Shown piece by piece: positions 44,001 through 54,065 of a DNA stretch of 64,000 nt. This DNA comes from Dactylonectria macrodidyma. Its lineage: Eukaryota > Ascomycota > Sordariomycetes > Hypocreales > Nectriaceae. The position numbers were made by a program, and so were the translations under genes. Below the pieces are notes generated by a model. That model was not told where the DNA came from and made no database searches. It saw only the letters and a list, made by a program, of their open reading frames with translations. The stretch's first letter is position 1; each line of letters starts with the position of its first letter. The stretch is from assembly GCA_020744425.1 (NCBI GenBank), contig JAGMUV010000010.1, forward strand, positions 744,001 through 808,000, given 5' to 3'.

Positions 44001-44327
44001 GATGGTGTTTCTGGATATTCTAAGTAATCCCTGTATTCATTTGATTATCGTGAGCCCCCAGTGTGATTACCGCTGGGTCGTCCAACCTGTTGAAAATTAA
44101 AGGATAGTCCAGAGGCACATCAGCACCCACCCAATCATACGGTAGAAGACGTCTCCTCATACCGCGTGTCACGAAGATCTAACAAGAATAGCTAACAACT
44201 ATATTCAGGCTAAGTACTGTAGGTTCTTCTGCGTTAATCTACACCATCAAGGATTATATGGGGCAAGGTACGGAGGAGAGGCCCACGACTAATACTAAGC
44301 TCCACCCTGCCAACACCTGTTCTATCG
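41024..44327. other. Long intergenic region
   Basis: About 3.3 kb. The first 700 bases hold the exopolygalacturonase promoter (TATATATAAAT near 41080). Near 41840-42095 a plus-strand piece (IAQNDVQIWWTSANYNGV) looks like old coding sequence, but the exon phases do not join and no family was recognised. Frames around 42573-43066 and 43344-43769 have no domain. Confidence 0.35.
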
Positions 44328-45542
44328 TCAGCCACTGGCGCCGCTCTTGCAGGTGACACCGAGTGTGTCTGGCGTATTCGCGCACAAATAGGTCGCCGAT
44401 CCGCTGGGCGGCGTCACTGACATGGAGGCCATGGCCAAGCCACACGACCCCGCTGCTGGACAGTTGATATTGGCAATGGTGGGCGCATATTTGGAGCTTG
44501 TTGTGCCGGAGAAGCCCTTTGCAATGATTCCTGACAACTGCGCTGTGCTAGGGTATGATGTGCAGTAGGATGCCGTTTCGCCGTAGCAGCTCTGTACCTG
44601 GAAGGCGTAGTCGCAGTTTTGTACAACCACGTTCTGGAACGTCACATTTGACACGACCGCGGTGCCGTGGTCAGGCCCATCCGGGTACAACTTGATCCCC
44701 ACTGCCTTGGTCGAGTTGATCATGGTTGCATCGCTAATCAAGACGTTCTGGACGGTATCGGTGTTGGTCTTTCCTAGACTACCGACGGAAATGCCGTGGC
44801 TGCCTACGCATGTGATGTCCGTGACTGTGGCGTAATTACAGCCGGGCTTGAAGGCAACGCAGTCGTCATCGTTGGTGACTTTAGCTCTTGTGATGGTGAC
44901 ATAAGTCGAGGTGCCAATATCCCAGCCGTCAGTGTTCTTAGGTGCATTGGAGCTCTTGCTCACTGCAGACAGTGTGATGTCGGTGTAGTCGATGTTCGTA
45001 GACCCTCCTGTCACGGAATGGAAGACATTCGGCGCGTTTTTGAAGCGAAGGTTCTGGATGACGACGTTTTTCGAGTTGGTGATATAAAACAGAGTTGGTC
45101 TTTTGTACGTCGAGTCCGTGGCGAATAGGTCATACGCGTTCTGGCCATTGCCGTCGATGACACCAGATCCTGTTGAAGAGAAGATCTTGGCTCCATTAAT
45201 GCCACTCATGAGGAAAATGGCTTGTCGTCCGCCCCAGTAGTCAGTGTCACTGGCGACTTTCAGCGTCCCTTCGATCTGAAAGGTACATCCAGAGCATCCG
45301 GCAAAGCTGAATGCCGAATTGATGTAGTAGGTTGTTCCAGTCGGGATGACGATTGTTCCTGACGCACAGCTGGCAATAGCAGATTGAATGGCCGGAACGT
45401 CATCAATTGAGCCGCTGCCCCCAGCCAAAGGTGTACATGTTGAGGCCCTCGCCTGCACCCTGGGAGTTCGATGATCAGGTTGGGTGGTTGTCGCTGCGTG
45501 GGTAAGCCCAAGGCCTACCAAAAGAAGAATGAAGTGGAACAT
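44328..45542 (-). CDS. Secreted GH28 hydrolase, xylogalacturonan-hydrolase-like
   Basis: Single exon, 404 residues. A signal peptide (MFHFILLLVGLGLTHA) is followed by a mature start with STCTPLAGGSGSIDDVPAIQ. Catalytic blocks are [42 protein letters not shown] and GIKLYPDG. The presence of NDDDC rather than NQDDC and the relation to the relic at 50240-51058, which has the same plan, suggest an endo-xylogalacturonan hydrolase or related exo-enzyme rather than a plain endopolygalacturonase. It would act on galacturonan backbones bearing side groups outside the cell. It is divergent from the pectin methylesterase at 46161, sharing about 620 bases of promoter. Confidence 0.88.
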   Translation of the reverse strand: MFHFILLLVGLGLTHAATTTQPDHRTPRVQARASTCTPLAGGSGSIDDVPAIQSAIASCASGTIVIPTGTTYYINSAFSFAGCSGCTFQIEGTLKVASDTDYWGGRQAIFLMSGINGAKIFSSTGSGVIDGNGQNAYDLFATDSTYKRPTLFYITNSKNVVIQNLRFKNAPNVFHSVTGGSTNIDYTDITLSAVSKSSNAPKNTDGWDIGTSTYVTITRAKVTNDDDCVAFKPGCNYATVTDITCVGSHGISVGSLGKTNTDTVQNVLISDATMINSTKAVGIKLYPDGPDHGTAVVSNVTFQNVVVQNCDYAFQVQSCYGETASYCTSYPSTAQLSGIIAKGFSGTTSSKYAPTIANINCPAAGSCGLAMASMSVTPPSGSATYLCANTPDTLGVTCKSGASG

Positions 45543-46160
45543 AGTGAGCTCGATTCAATGCAAGCCAAGGATTGATAGCAATCGTTGGTTCACGCCAAGA
45601 TACTTACCGGTCTCGTAACACCGGGAGTATTTATCGACCATTGAAGACGTATAGCGCCACATCATAGGAGCTAGGATGTCCTCGAGGGGACTCTGCAGGC
45701 TCAGGGATCTACGTGGAGGGGACGGAGCCGCTGGCACCGTCAGCGGTTATTTAGGCTATTTAGGCAAATATAACAGCCGGGAGATGGATGGGGCACAACT
45801 GCGGGCAAAGAATTTCTCCCTTTTTTGACATTAGGCGGGCGCGAATAAGCGACTATTGATGGATCTGAGGCTTTGTCTGGTGGAATATCTCCTCTAGTTT
45901 GGGGTGGAACTTTCGCAGATGCTAGCTATCGCAGTTCTCGGCATGACCTTTGTAGGGAGGTTCGCCTGAGCTGCGTCAAACTCGGTAAAAGTTGCTCTAT
46001 TGGCCTCGGGCCGGATCCTGTGGTAACTATGCTCAACTTGCCCGTTGGGTTTTTAATTATCACGTTAACATAATATAAAATAAAGAACTCGCTCCTATCG
46101 AAGGCAGACTAGGACCATACACTGCCTTTGCCGTAGTCTGCCCTAATCACCATCGCCACA
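45543..46160. promoter_or_regulatory. Divergent promoter of GH28 and pectin methylesterase
   Basis: About 620 bases between two divergent pectinase genes. A TATA-like ATAATATAAAATAAAG lies at about 46070 on the methylesterase side. A shared promoter would give co-expression of the demethylating and chain-cutting enzymes. Confidence 0.45.
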
Positions 46161-47525
46161 ATGCGCCTGCTTCTCCATCTCCTTTTGGCAGCCACTGTTG
46201 CCGCCGCTTCTGTTGCGGTCCCAGTCGAGAAGAGGGCTACAGCTAGAACAAGCCCGCCGAGCGGCTGCAAAGTCGTGCAACAGGGTGGGCGGTCTTCAAG
46301 TCGGGTTCTTGAAATCTGTTGCTTACTAGAGTGCAGGAACAAATACTAGCGGGTACTATTCTACTATTGCGGCTGCTGTAGCCTCGCTCTCGGGCACCTC
46401 TTCCGCGTGTATCTTCATATACAGTGGCACCTACTCTGAGAACTTCACTATCAGCTATGGAGGACCTCTGACGTTATATGGCTACACCACCGAGTGAGTC
46501 TCATCATTCTAAAGCATTAGGTGGCCAGTAGCTCATCGCAAAGAACAGCGTTGGCAATTATGACAGCAACTCTGTAACCATCACCCACTCCTACTCTTCT
46601 GCTGCCGCTGGAAACCTCGACGCAAGTAGCACCGTGAATGTCAGAAGCTCCAACTTCAACATGTACAATATCGATGTGAAGAACACCTATGGGGCAGGAG
46701 CGCAGGTGAGCTCTATGCGGAACTTCTAGGTTCATAACCAAGCTAACAGGCGTACAGGCAGTCGCGTTAACAGCAAATGGCGACAAGCAAGGCTACTATG
46801 GGTGCGGTTTCTACGGTTATCAAGATACGTAAGTTTGCCTTGTCAGCACAAACTCCGTGAGCTGTGTGAGGGCATCACTAACAGGCCCTAGATTATATGC
46901 CAAGTCTGGGTACCAGTACTATTCAAATTGTTACGTGGAAGGTGAGTTCAGTAGTGACATCCTCTTTCAGCACAGCAACTGACAAAACATAAGGTGCCGT
47001 GGACTATATTTTCGGGAAAGCAGCTGCATGGTTTGGAGAATGCACTATTGCCTCAAATGGTGGCGGCGCCATAACTGCTAATTCTCGAGAGACGAGCTCA
47101 GACCCAACTTGGTATGTCATTGACAGCTCAACCGTAAGTGAATAATGACGCAACCCTCCTGTGCGAACTATAATCTGATGTTCTTCCCTCAAGATAACCG
47201 CAGCCTCGGGGAAAAGCCTCGCTGGCGCTGTCTATCTCGGTCGACCCTGGCGTGTCTTGGCGCGAGTCATATTTCAGCGCTCCACCCTCACAGACGTGGT
47301 GAATGCTAAAGGCTGGACCACTCTGGCGGCTGATGCTACCCCGTAAGTGGGATTCGATTGCTAAATTCTCAGCTAACGTGGTACTATAGCATCTTTGAGG
47401 AGTTCGGCAATACCGGGGCGGGATCCTCAACATCATCTCGCCAATATCTAACTGCAGCGACAGCGATTGTGACAAAGTCTCAGTTATGGCCAAATGGGTA
47501 TAGTTGGATTGACACCTCTTACTAG
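46161..47525 (+). CDS. Secreted pectin methylesterase (CE8)
   Basis: Eight exons (46161-46284, 46337-46493, 46549-46705, 46758-46828, 46892-46941, 46994-47133, 47194-47342, 47390-47525) give 327 residues, a standard fungal CE8 length. A signal peptide (LLLHLLLAATVAAASVA) begins the protein. Catalytic blocks follow: the Gln in AQAVALTANGDKQGYYGC, the general acid Asp in YGYQDTLYA, the nucleophile Asp in AVDYIFG, and the Arg-Trp of LGRPWR. It removes methyl groups from homogalacturonan, making it accessible to GH28 enzymes. Very intron-rich compared with its neighbours. Divergent from the GH28 gene at 44328. Immediately downstream lies a P450 relic. Confidence 0.93.
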
Positions 47526-47604
47526 CATGAGGTGGTGTTTATATATTTTTAATTGGTTTTCTATAGTATATACTTATATTATAGAGAACTTTATTAAGTA
47601 TAAC

Positions 47605-48895
47605 TTATTCATTGCAGGCTTCATGGAAAAGGCGCAACCAGGGATGACTGTAGATATGGTAGCCTAGTATAACTGTGCCACAATTAACCTCATCGATGAT
47701 CTCGGTATTGACCAGCCCTGTGCCTCAAAAGTGGCAAATATCACCCTTGGGTTAGCCAGATCTTCAAAAGCGTTAAGGCCCTTCCTATCACTCAGATCGC
47801 AGCACGTCTAGGTCTCCAAATTTGTGTCAACTTGTTGGCCCCAGCACATCTCAAAAATGCTAGCTGGGAGCATGTGCAACTCTCGGGACATGCGGCACTC
47901 GCCCAGCTTGGCGCCAACAATACGCAGCGTGACTTAATGTCGTATTGCCTTCGCCACAACGATCAGAAGGGCATGTCTTGACCTGATATCATCGAGACAG
48001 CAAGTCTGCTCATCGCGGCTGGTAGTGAGACAACGTCTACGCTACTTAGCGGAGCTACCTATCTTCTCCTAGCGAACCGTGAGGGGTAAGAAAAATTGGT
48101 GAATGAGCTTCGCTCGGCTTTCGATTCTGAGGAAGAAATCACGCCCGGAAGAATCCATCAAGTACTTGCAAGCAGCCTTCAGCGAAGGTTCACGCATGTG
48201 TAAGTTTCTTCCCGTCGTTTCCTGATTTTGAAGTCAAAGAACGAGCCATTCGCTTACAAGTCCAGATCCTCCCGTGTCTGTCCGCCTCTCGCAATTGACC
48301 CCAGCTTGAAGCGAGTTTCAGGAGGGCTACTGAGTCCTGGAAATGTGAGTTGTCTGAGCTGAATAAGTTTTCCCCATAACAATATAAACCCTAACTCCTC
48401 TTCGAATGGTAGACGGTAGTTTCAGTGTCTCATGGTCTTCATCCAAATCAGCGTCAAACTTTAGAGACCCCGAGGTATTCACGTCGGAGTGTAAGACAGA
48501 TGATTTTCGCCATACCAGTAACTCTAAAGCAATACTTCAGTCATTCTCTATCGGGCCCCGAGATTGCATTGGCAAGAAGTAAGTCCGGTCTCCAACCATG
48601 ATCTTTTTGCCTTTCTGCCAGAAACTCGCCCTTGATGGAGCGGATAGCAATAATTTAGTACGTCTAGTCTTCGGTGAAGTATGGACCGAACTGGGCTAAC
48701 TTCCGCAAATTAGTTTGGCCTATGCTGAGATGCGAATCCTGCTCACTCGGCTGCCTTGGAAACTCAACTTTTGAGTTGATGGCGGAGAGCAAGAACTGGT
48801 ACGACCAGAAGACTTTTGCTCTATGGGAGAAGAGTGGCCTCCAGGTGAAGTTGGCAGAAGTCGTACTTGAAAAGAAACAACGCGCCACAACGTGA
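47605..48895 (+). pseudogene. Cytochrome P450 relic
   Basis: Pieces in shifting frames follow a fungal P450 in order: AQPGMTVDMVA then TAG then YNCATINLIDDL; PWVSQIFKSVKALPI; the I-helix LIAAGSETTSTLLSGATYLL; LYPPVSVRLSQ-like LYPP block near 48270; the heme-binding loop SFSIGPRDCIGKK near 48540-48575; and at the end AYAEMRILLTRLPWKLN, then FELMAESKNWYDQKTF. Stops interrupt at several places and one extra T near 48772 shifts the frame between KLNF and ELMAES. The N-terminal membrane anchor and first third are missing. The closest functional type is a CYP near secondary-metabolism P450s; family not assigned. Confidence 0.85.
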
Positions 48896-49496
48896 CAGGT
48901 CTCATCATGTTGACTCAGGAGGCTCCCCAAAACCTTGGTCGATTAACAACGATCGCTGCTGATCGTTGTACATAACCAAATCCTTCACTCGCCCTCGCTG
49001 ATCAACCGATCACTAGACTCACTTGTCTTTACCCCTCCTATGCAGATTAGCTCTCTCGCTGCCAATAACACTTCGTTTATCTTTAGGAACGGCTTGATTA
49101 TGATTAGACGTAATAGTAGAATGGAATGAACACATAGAAACCGCTATTCTGCATTACCGAACGCCAGCATTCGGAGCAAGCATTGAAGGCGAATGTACAA
49201 GCACAAAATCCATCGCCGTTATGGGATAGAATGACGAAAGCCTCAGAACTGGCCACGAGTACCCTCAAAACTCATCGTCGGCTTAGGCACGATAGACTTT
49301 TAAGTCGGATGTCGCATAGGCTGACATATGTTTGTGAATACCAGTCAACAGTAAGACCACTGCACTAACATTAGTCGCAACATAGTTCCCGATTTAACAA
49401 CATGCTTAGGCTTGCTACGCGACACTTTAGTGAGACTTAATGTGTAAGCTCGACACGGAAACTTAGAATAACTAAAGTGCCTACAGCGCCTACTCC
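48896..49496. other. Intergenic region
   Basis: 600 bases, nothing recognisable. A short palindrome (CAACGATCGCTGCTGATCGTTG) lies near 48947-48968. Confidence 0.35.
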
Positions 49497-50170
49497 TTAG
49501 AGTTCTGGCGTATCAGCGAATGCGACGCCGCCGGCGCCTCGGTCATCCTTGGTATCTGCTGCATCTACTATATTCCTCAACTCCTTCACGTCCTCCTCTG
49601 TCAATTGAAAGTTGAGGGCGGCAGTATTCTCCTCCAGATACTCGATCTTCTTCGTTCCCGGAATAGGAATGATCTCATCTCCCTGAGCAAGCAGCCATAC
49701 AAGGGTTAGTTGACCTGCCGTGCAACCCTTCCTCTCCGCAATCTGCTGAAACTCATCAACTAGCCTCAGATTCTTGACGAAGTTCTACCCTTGGTACCGT
49801 GGAACCTGGCGTCGGTAGTGGTTTGGGTCAAAGCCATCTACCGAGCGGTATTGTCCCGTCAACATACCGCGGCCAAGGGGGAATACGCCACGGTAGCGAT
49901 GCCTAGTTCACGCGCTGTTTGGAGGAGGTGCGTACCAGGAATCCCTTCAATGTCAAGAGTCCATGGATTGTACTCAACCTGTACAGCATGAACTGGATGT
50001 ACTGTGTGTGCCCCGCCCAGTGTCTTGGAAGAACATTCCGAGATGCCAATGTACCTGATCTTCTCTCACTATCATAACATTAGTGTTCCAATACGTCCTA
50101 AGAATCTTAACGATAAGTATTCACTTACTTCTTCAATTTGACCAATCCCTTCATGGTTCTCTCAACCGGG
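49497..50170 (-). pseudogene. Aldo-keto reductase relic (C-terminal part)
   Basis: The minus strand reads VERTMKGLVKLKK, an intron-like gap, EKIRYIGISECSSKTL, QVEYNPWTLDIEG, ARELGIATVAYSPLGRGMLTG, then an in-frame TAG after PRYQG, then NFVKNLRLVDEFQQIA, LTLVWLLAQGDEIIPIPGTKK and a natural stop after ADTPEL. These are the consecutive C-terminal blocks of an NADPH aldo-keto reductase (AKR13/pyridoxine-4-dehydrogenase-like). The N-terminal barrel strands with the catalytic Asp-Tyr-Lys-His are missing, and the 5' end touches the truncated GH28 relic. Confidence 0.88.
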
Positions 50171-50239
50171 GTCCTTTAAGAACGGATCGTCACAGCTGTC
50201 TTTGGCTGATTACAGCATAATGCCCGCGGAAGCATCAGA

Positions 50240-51058
50240 GCGCTGGCGCCAGGCTTGAGAACGACACAGTCGTCGTCGTTGGTGACTTTGGTATTTTCGA
50301 CTGTGACGTACGAGGCTGGACCGATGTCGAAACCATCCGTATTGTGAGCGGCATTGGACGAGTTACTGACAGAGTAGAGGGTCAAGCCAGAATAGACAAC
50401 ATTTTTAGAGTTGCCACTGGTCACGACGTGGAAACTAGGGGAATCTTTGATAGTAATGCCGCTCATCTTGATGTTAGTAGAGCCATCCACGCAGATTAAG
50501 TATGGACGTTTGTGAGTAGTGTTGGTGACGATGTAATCCCCTACACCAAAATCAGCCTCTGTTCTGTGCCGGATGTACCAATCGTGTCACAGATGTAACA
50601 ATCATGTCACGGAGCATTCGACAAGTAAGTGGCTCATAAGACATACAGCTCGCTTGGCCATTGCCGTTGATAGCTCCCAGGCCAGTAATGGTAGCACCGT
50701 TGATGTTTTGAAGGTAGACGATTTCCCCCTTGGCGTTCCAGTAATCAAAGTTAGTCGATGCAGAGAGTTCGCCATTGGGCCCCAAGGTGCAGCCGCTGCA
50801 GTCAGCAAAGGAGAGCTAGCTGTTGATATAGTACGTCTTGCCACTAGGGATGACGATGATGCCGCTGGGGTAAGCCTCGATAGCGGACTGAATGGCCGGG
50901 ACATCGTCCACAGTGGACGAGCCGCCCGCCTGAGGTGTGCAAGTAGAAGCCCATGGGTTTAGTCGGACACGGTCCGGCGTGGCGGGAATGGGTTCAGCGG
51001 CTATCACGCCAATGAGATATGCTGCAGCAGCTGACTTGAGAAAGCAATTGGACAACAT
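50240..51058 (-). pseudogene. GH28 xylogalacturonan-hydrolase-like relic
   Basis: The minus strand starts with a signal-like LKSAAAAYLIGVIAAEP and STCTPQAGGSSTVDDVPAIQSAIEA, closely matching the intact GH28 at 44328-45542. TAG at 50818-50816 interrupts after TYYINS, then reading continues (LSFADCSGCTLGPNGEL). An intron at about 50537-50633 leads to TNTTHKRPYLICVDGST and finally NTDGFDIGPASYVTV and NDDDCVVLKPG. The gene ends there: the GHG/SVG block and the RIK/GIKLYP block are missing, and an aldo-keto reductase relic follows within about 80 bases. The intact copy has no intron at the same place. Confidence 0.9.
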
Positions 51059-52454
51059 GTTTGAAAATTGTAGAGGATGGATGCTCATGCTCCAAACGAT
51101 ACTATCACATTGATAGAACAAGTAGTAAGGCCAAAGTGCTTATATCCATTGTCTCCTTTAAACTATTTTAGGAGACAATATCATTGAAACCTCATTTAAG
51201 AGTGGGCTCCTGCAACAGGTGTATCACCAACTGGACTAGTCCTCTAATTCGTTCAAAACAAAAAGAATATTGGTGGAATGTCCTGGCACCGACGCATAGA
51301 TGATAAAGTGAGGCAGATTTTAGGATGGACACTAGGGTGGTGTTGTCTCGTTAGAAATCACGGCAATAGAGAATACCTAGATTTTTCTTATTTCGTTCAA
51401 GTTTTTCTTCCTCATTCCAAGTGGGTTCGGGACTCGGCACCAGTGCTTTCGCGCTAGATAGCTGGCTGGTGTATCGGGTATATTTAAAACCTTGCTAAGA
51501 CCCTGGCCCTTCATACGCATTGGTGGAATTGGTTAATACCGGACTAGAAGTTCCATAGGAATAGCCCATTGTTGGTGCCGTCGCATTGTTGGCCCCCATC
51601 GATGAGACGCGGCCTGACAAGTAATTCCCCAAGTGCATTCCCCCTCCAAGTGAAGCCTCTTTCCCCGGATAATACGAGGCCACATTATCCGGGGCTCCAG
51701 CTGGGGAAGGATCTACATGACGCGAAGAGCTGAAGGCCTGCGAGCCTCGGAAGCTATTACCCGAGTTAGCAGGTTCCACTGGTCCATATTCACCATAAAA
51801 TATTCTATCCAATGAATATGGGAATTCATGGACGAAGGCATTCGCAAGATTTAGCCTGTGGACCGATAAGTTTAGTCGGTCTTTGAGCTTCCGCTTCCTA
51901 TACGAACAGACGGAAAGACGTAATCAAGGTGGGCCATGTCCACAACGGACGACGAGATTTAGGGGTTGCATGCGTGAGTGAAGTATCATGCTCACCTGAT
52001 AATCTTATCACAGACCTTTCTCCACCTTTACCCGGTGTTTGAGTTGCCAGGAGCTTGACATGAGCTGTCACGGGCGCTTTGATGTGTCAACTACTCCCCT
52101 CCAACCGCCCAATAAGCTCGACGAATAGTAAAGGATAGGATAAAGCGGATGTGATTGTTACAGCTAACAGATGGAAATATTAAAGAAGAAAAAAGGAGTT
52201 TGGATAAATTTTCCTACATTTGTTTGCCATATCCGGGTGAATGGAATAGTTCGTTGTGCAATCTCTGTTCACCTTGGACATGCAACTGGCAACTTGCGCT
52301 TTTGAAGCCATTGCAAATATAACTGAGCCCTATATTAATATCTCCGCGGCATGGTTTCCCGACCGGTTCTCATTACTCTAAGCAGCTTTGGCTGTGATAT
52401 TTTTATAGCAGCCCTTTTCATCAAAACTCAAGACACTAATTCGAAGTAATAAGT
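51059..52454. other. Intergenic region with an unassigned minus-strand reading frame
   Basis: About 1.4 kb between the two divergent relics. On the minus strand about 51905-51495 the frame reads RKRKLKDRLNLSVHRLNLAN and then a Gly/Ser/Asn-rich tail to a stop at 51495. An acceptor (CGTATAG) precedes it. It could be the last exon of an unidentified gene, perhaps a regulator, but no upstream exon was found. TATA and CT elements for the methylesterase relic are near 52330-52440. Confidence 0.3.
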
Positions 52455-53175
52455 ATGCAGTCGAAAGTTCTATCCGTTATCCTTTCTTTCACTATTCTAG
52501 GGGTTTATTGCAGCTCAAGAGCATCCACTCCCAGTGGATGTCTCATTGTCAAGGCCTCTGGCACGTCTTCGCGCCAGAACAGCTCGCTCAGCGCTGCTAT
52601 CAGCAGCTTGGGAACAGGAAGCTCCTCTTCGACAGCTTGCATCTTCATGTTCCCCAGCACTTACGAAGAGCAGGTCGTTATCAACGCTTACAAGGGCGCC
52701 TTGACGCTTTACGGCTACACCGCGGACACTTCTTCGTATGCCAGGAATCAAGTGACTATCAATCACTCAAAAAATGCCACAGCCGCAGGCAGCGATGAGG
52801 CCAGCTCCACGGTGGATGCTAGAGGCACCAACTTCAAAATGTATAACATTGACGTCGCCAATGCGTTTGGAGTGGGAAGCTAGGCAATTGCGTTTACTAG
52901 CAATGGTAATTAGCAGAGTTTCTATGGGTGCGGTTTTGACGGATATCAAGGTGTGTTACTCGGCCATCGATAGTCTGATTATCTGGCACTGATGGAAACA
53001 CACCTTTGGGCATATACTAACATTCCCTCTAAGATACTTCGTATGCACACTCGGGATATCAATACTATAAGAAATGCCTGATCCAGGGTTTTTTACTATG
53101 CCCTTTCTCCAAATATAAGGACTCATGCTAACATATCTAGGTGGCATTGAAGTTGGGACTAACAGTTAAGACGCC
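52455..53175 (+). pseudogene. Pectin methylesterase (CE8) relic
   Basis: A signal peptide (VLSVILSFTILGVYCSS) and SGCLIVKASGT begin a protein homologous to the intact CE8 at 46161. It continues to NFKMYNIDVANAFGVGS, where TAG replaces the expected Gln of the QA-VA/I block, then AIAFTSNGN, a second TAG, and QSFYGCGFDGYQ. After an intron-like gap SYAHSGYQYYKKC follows and the coding match ends near GGIEVGT (53170), then AT-rich sequence. The nucleophile Asp and the LGRPW block are missing. The first four exons of the intact gene appear fused here, with fewer introns. Confidence 0.9.
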
Positions 53176-54065
53176 AGTATAGACATAATTATTAAAAAGG
53201 GCGTTACAGTAGATAAGTTCTATGAGATTTAGATATGATATTAAGCACTTCTATTAATATTAATATCTAAATATAAGTGTGAGATGCCAGGTGAGAAGAG
53301 TGAGGGACGCAGATAACTTTACACTAAACTGAAGCTTCCTTTCTCGAGATGCAAATATTCCACCACTAAGAGCTAGTCATCATTTAAGTAACATATATCA
53401 AATGTAAATAATCACCATGAAAAGAAGCCGATTTCTAAACATAGCTCGAGGCCGCGTCATAAGAACCCCCGGGTTGTACGACTGCTTCTTCTCCAAAGTA
53501 TCAAGCCTCTAAACAATTCGATTTGGCAAAGATCGGCAATGGGCAATCTCACTCAAGAATCCCTGCTCTTTGGCGCCACTGCTTGTAGTGGGCGGTTCGG
53601 CAAGCCATGTCTGAGGAGTGCTAAGGTTGGTGTGACTACAAGTAGCCTTATCCAACATTGAAACTGATTTCAAAGCTACAAATTACATCCAGCCCTAATT
53701 GGACCAGCATCACGGATAATTTGCGTGCATGGGGGAAGCGATGCCCTGGACACAGGCTAAATTACCCCCACTTTACCTTCAAGTCCGGCTCATGTGGGGG
53801 AGATCTCCAGGCAGAATTGCAGCCATTCACATTGTTTATGTGGAATCTGGACCGAAGTTGGGGGTTTGGGAATTACAAAAGTGATGCCATGGAGCACTTG
53901 AGCCATAAAGAGATTTGGGACTATCTCTTCTTGCGTCCATAGACCTGCTCACTTCAAAGCAATCCCATCGAGCTGGCCCATCTTTGTATACGAGCACGCT
54001 GAGTGCGGCATTACGGCTTCTTGTCTCCCATAATTCACCTCAATTGTGCAACGAGAATCACCGCT
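53176..54065. other. Intergenic region upstream of GH95
   Basis: About 890 bases. AT-rich at 53200-53280. A short stretch at about 53488-53516 (CTTCTTCTCC...TATCAAGCCTCT) resembles 43127-43155. Otherwise only promoter sequence. Confidence 0.35.

Noticed and set aside
43127..53516. Similar 30-base stretches at 43127 and 53488
   Set aside because: The match is short and partial and the flanks do not align, so a repeat family or duplicated promoter is not supported.
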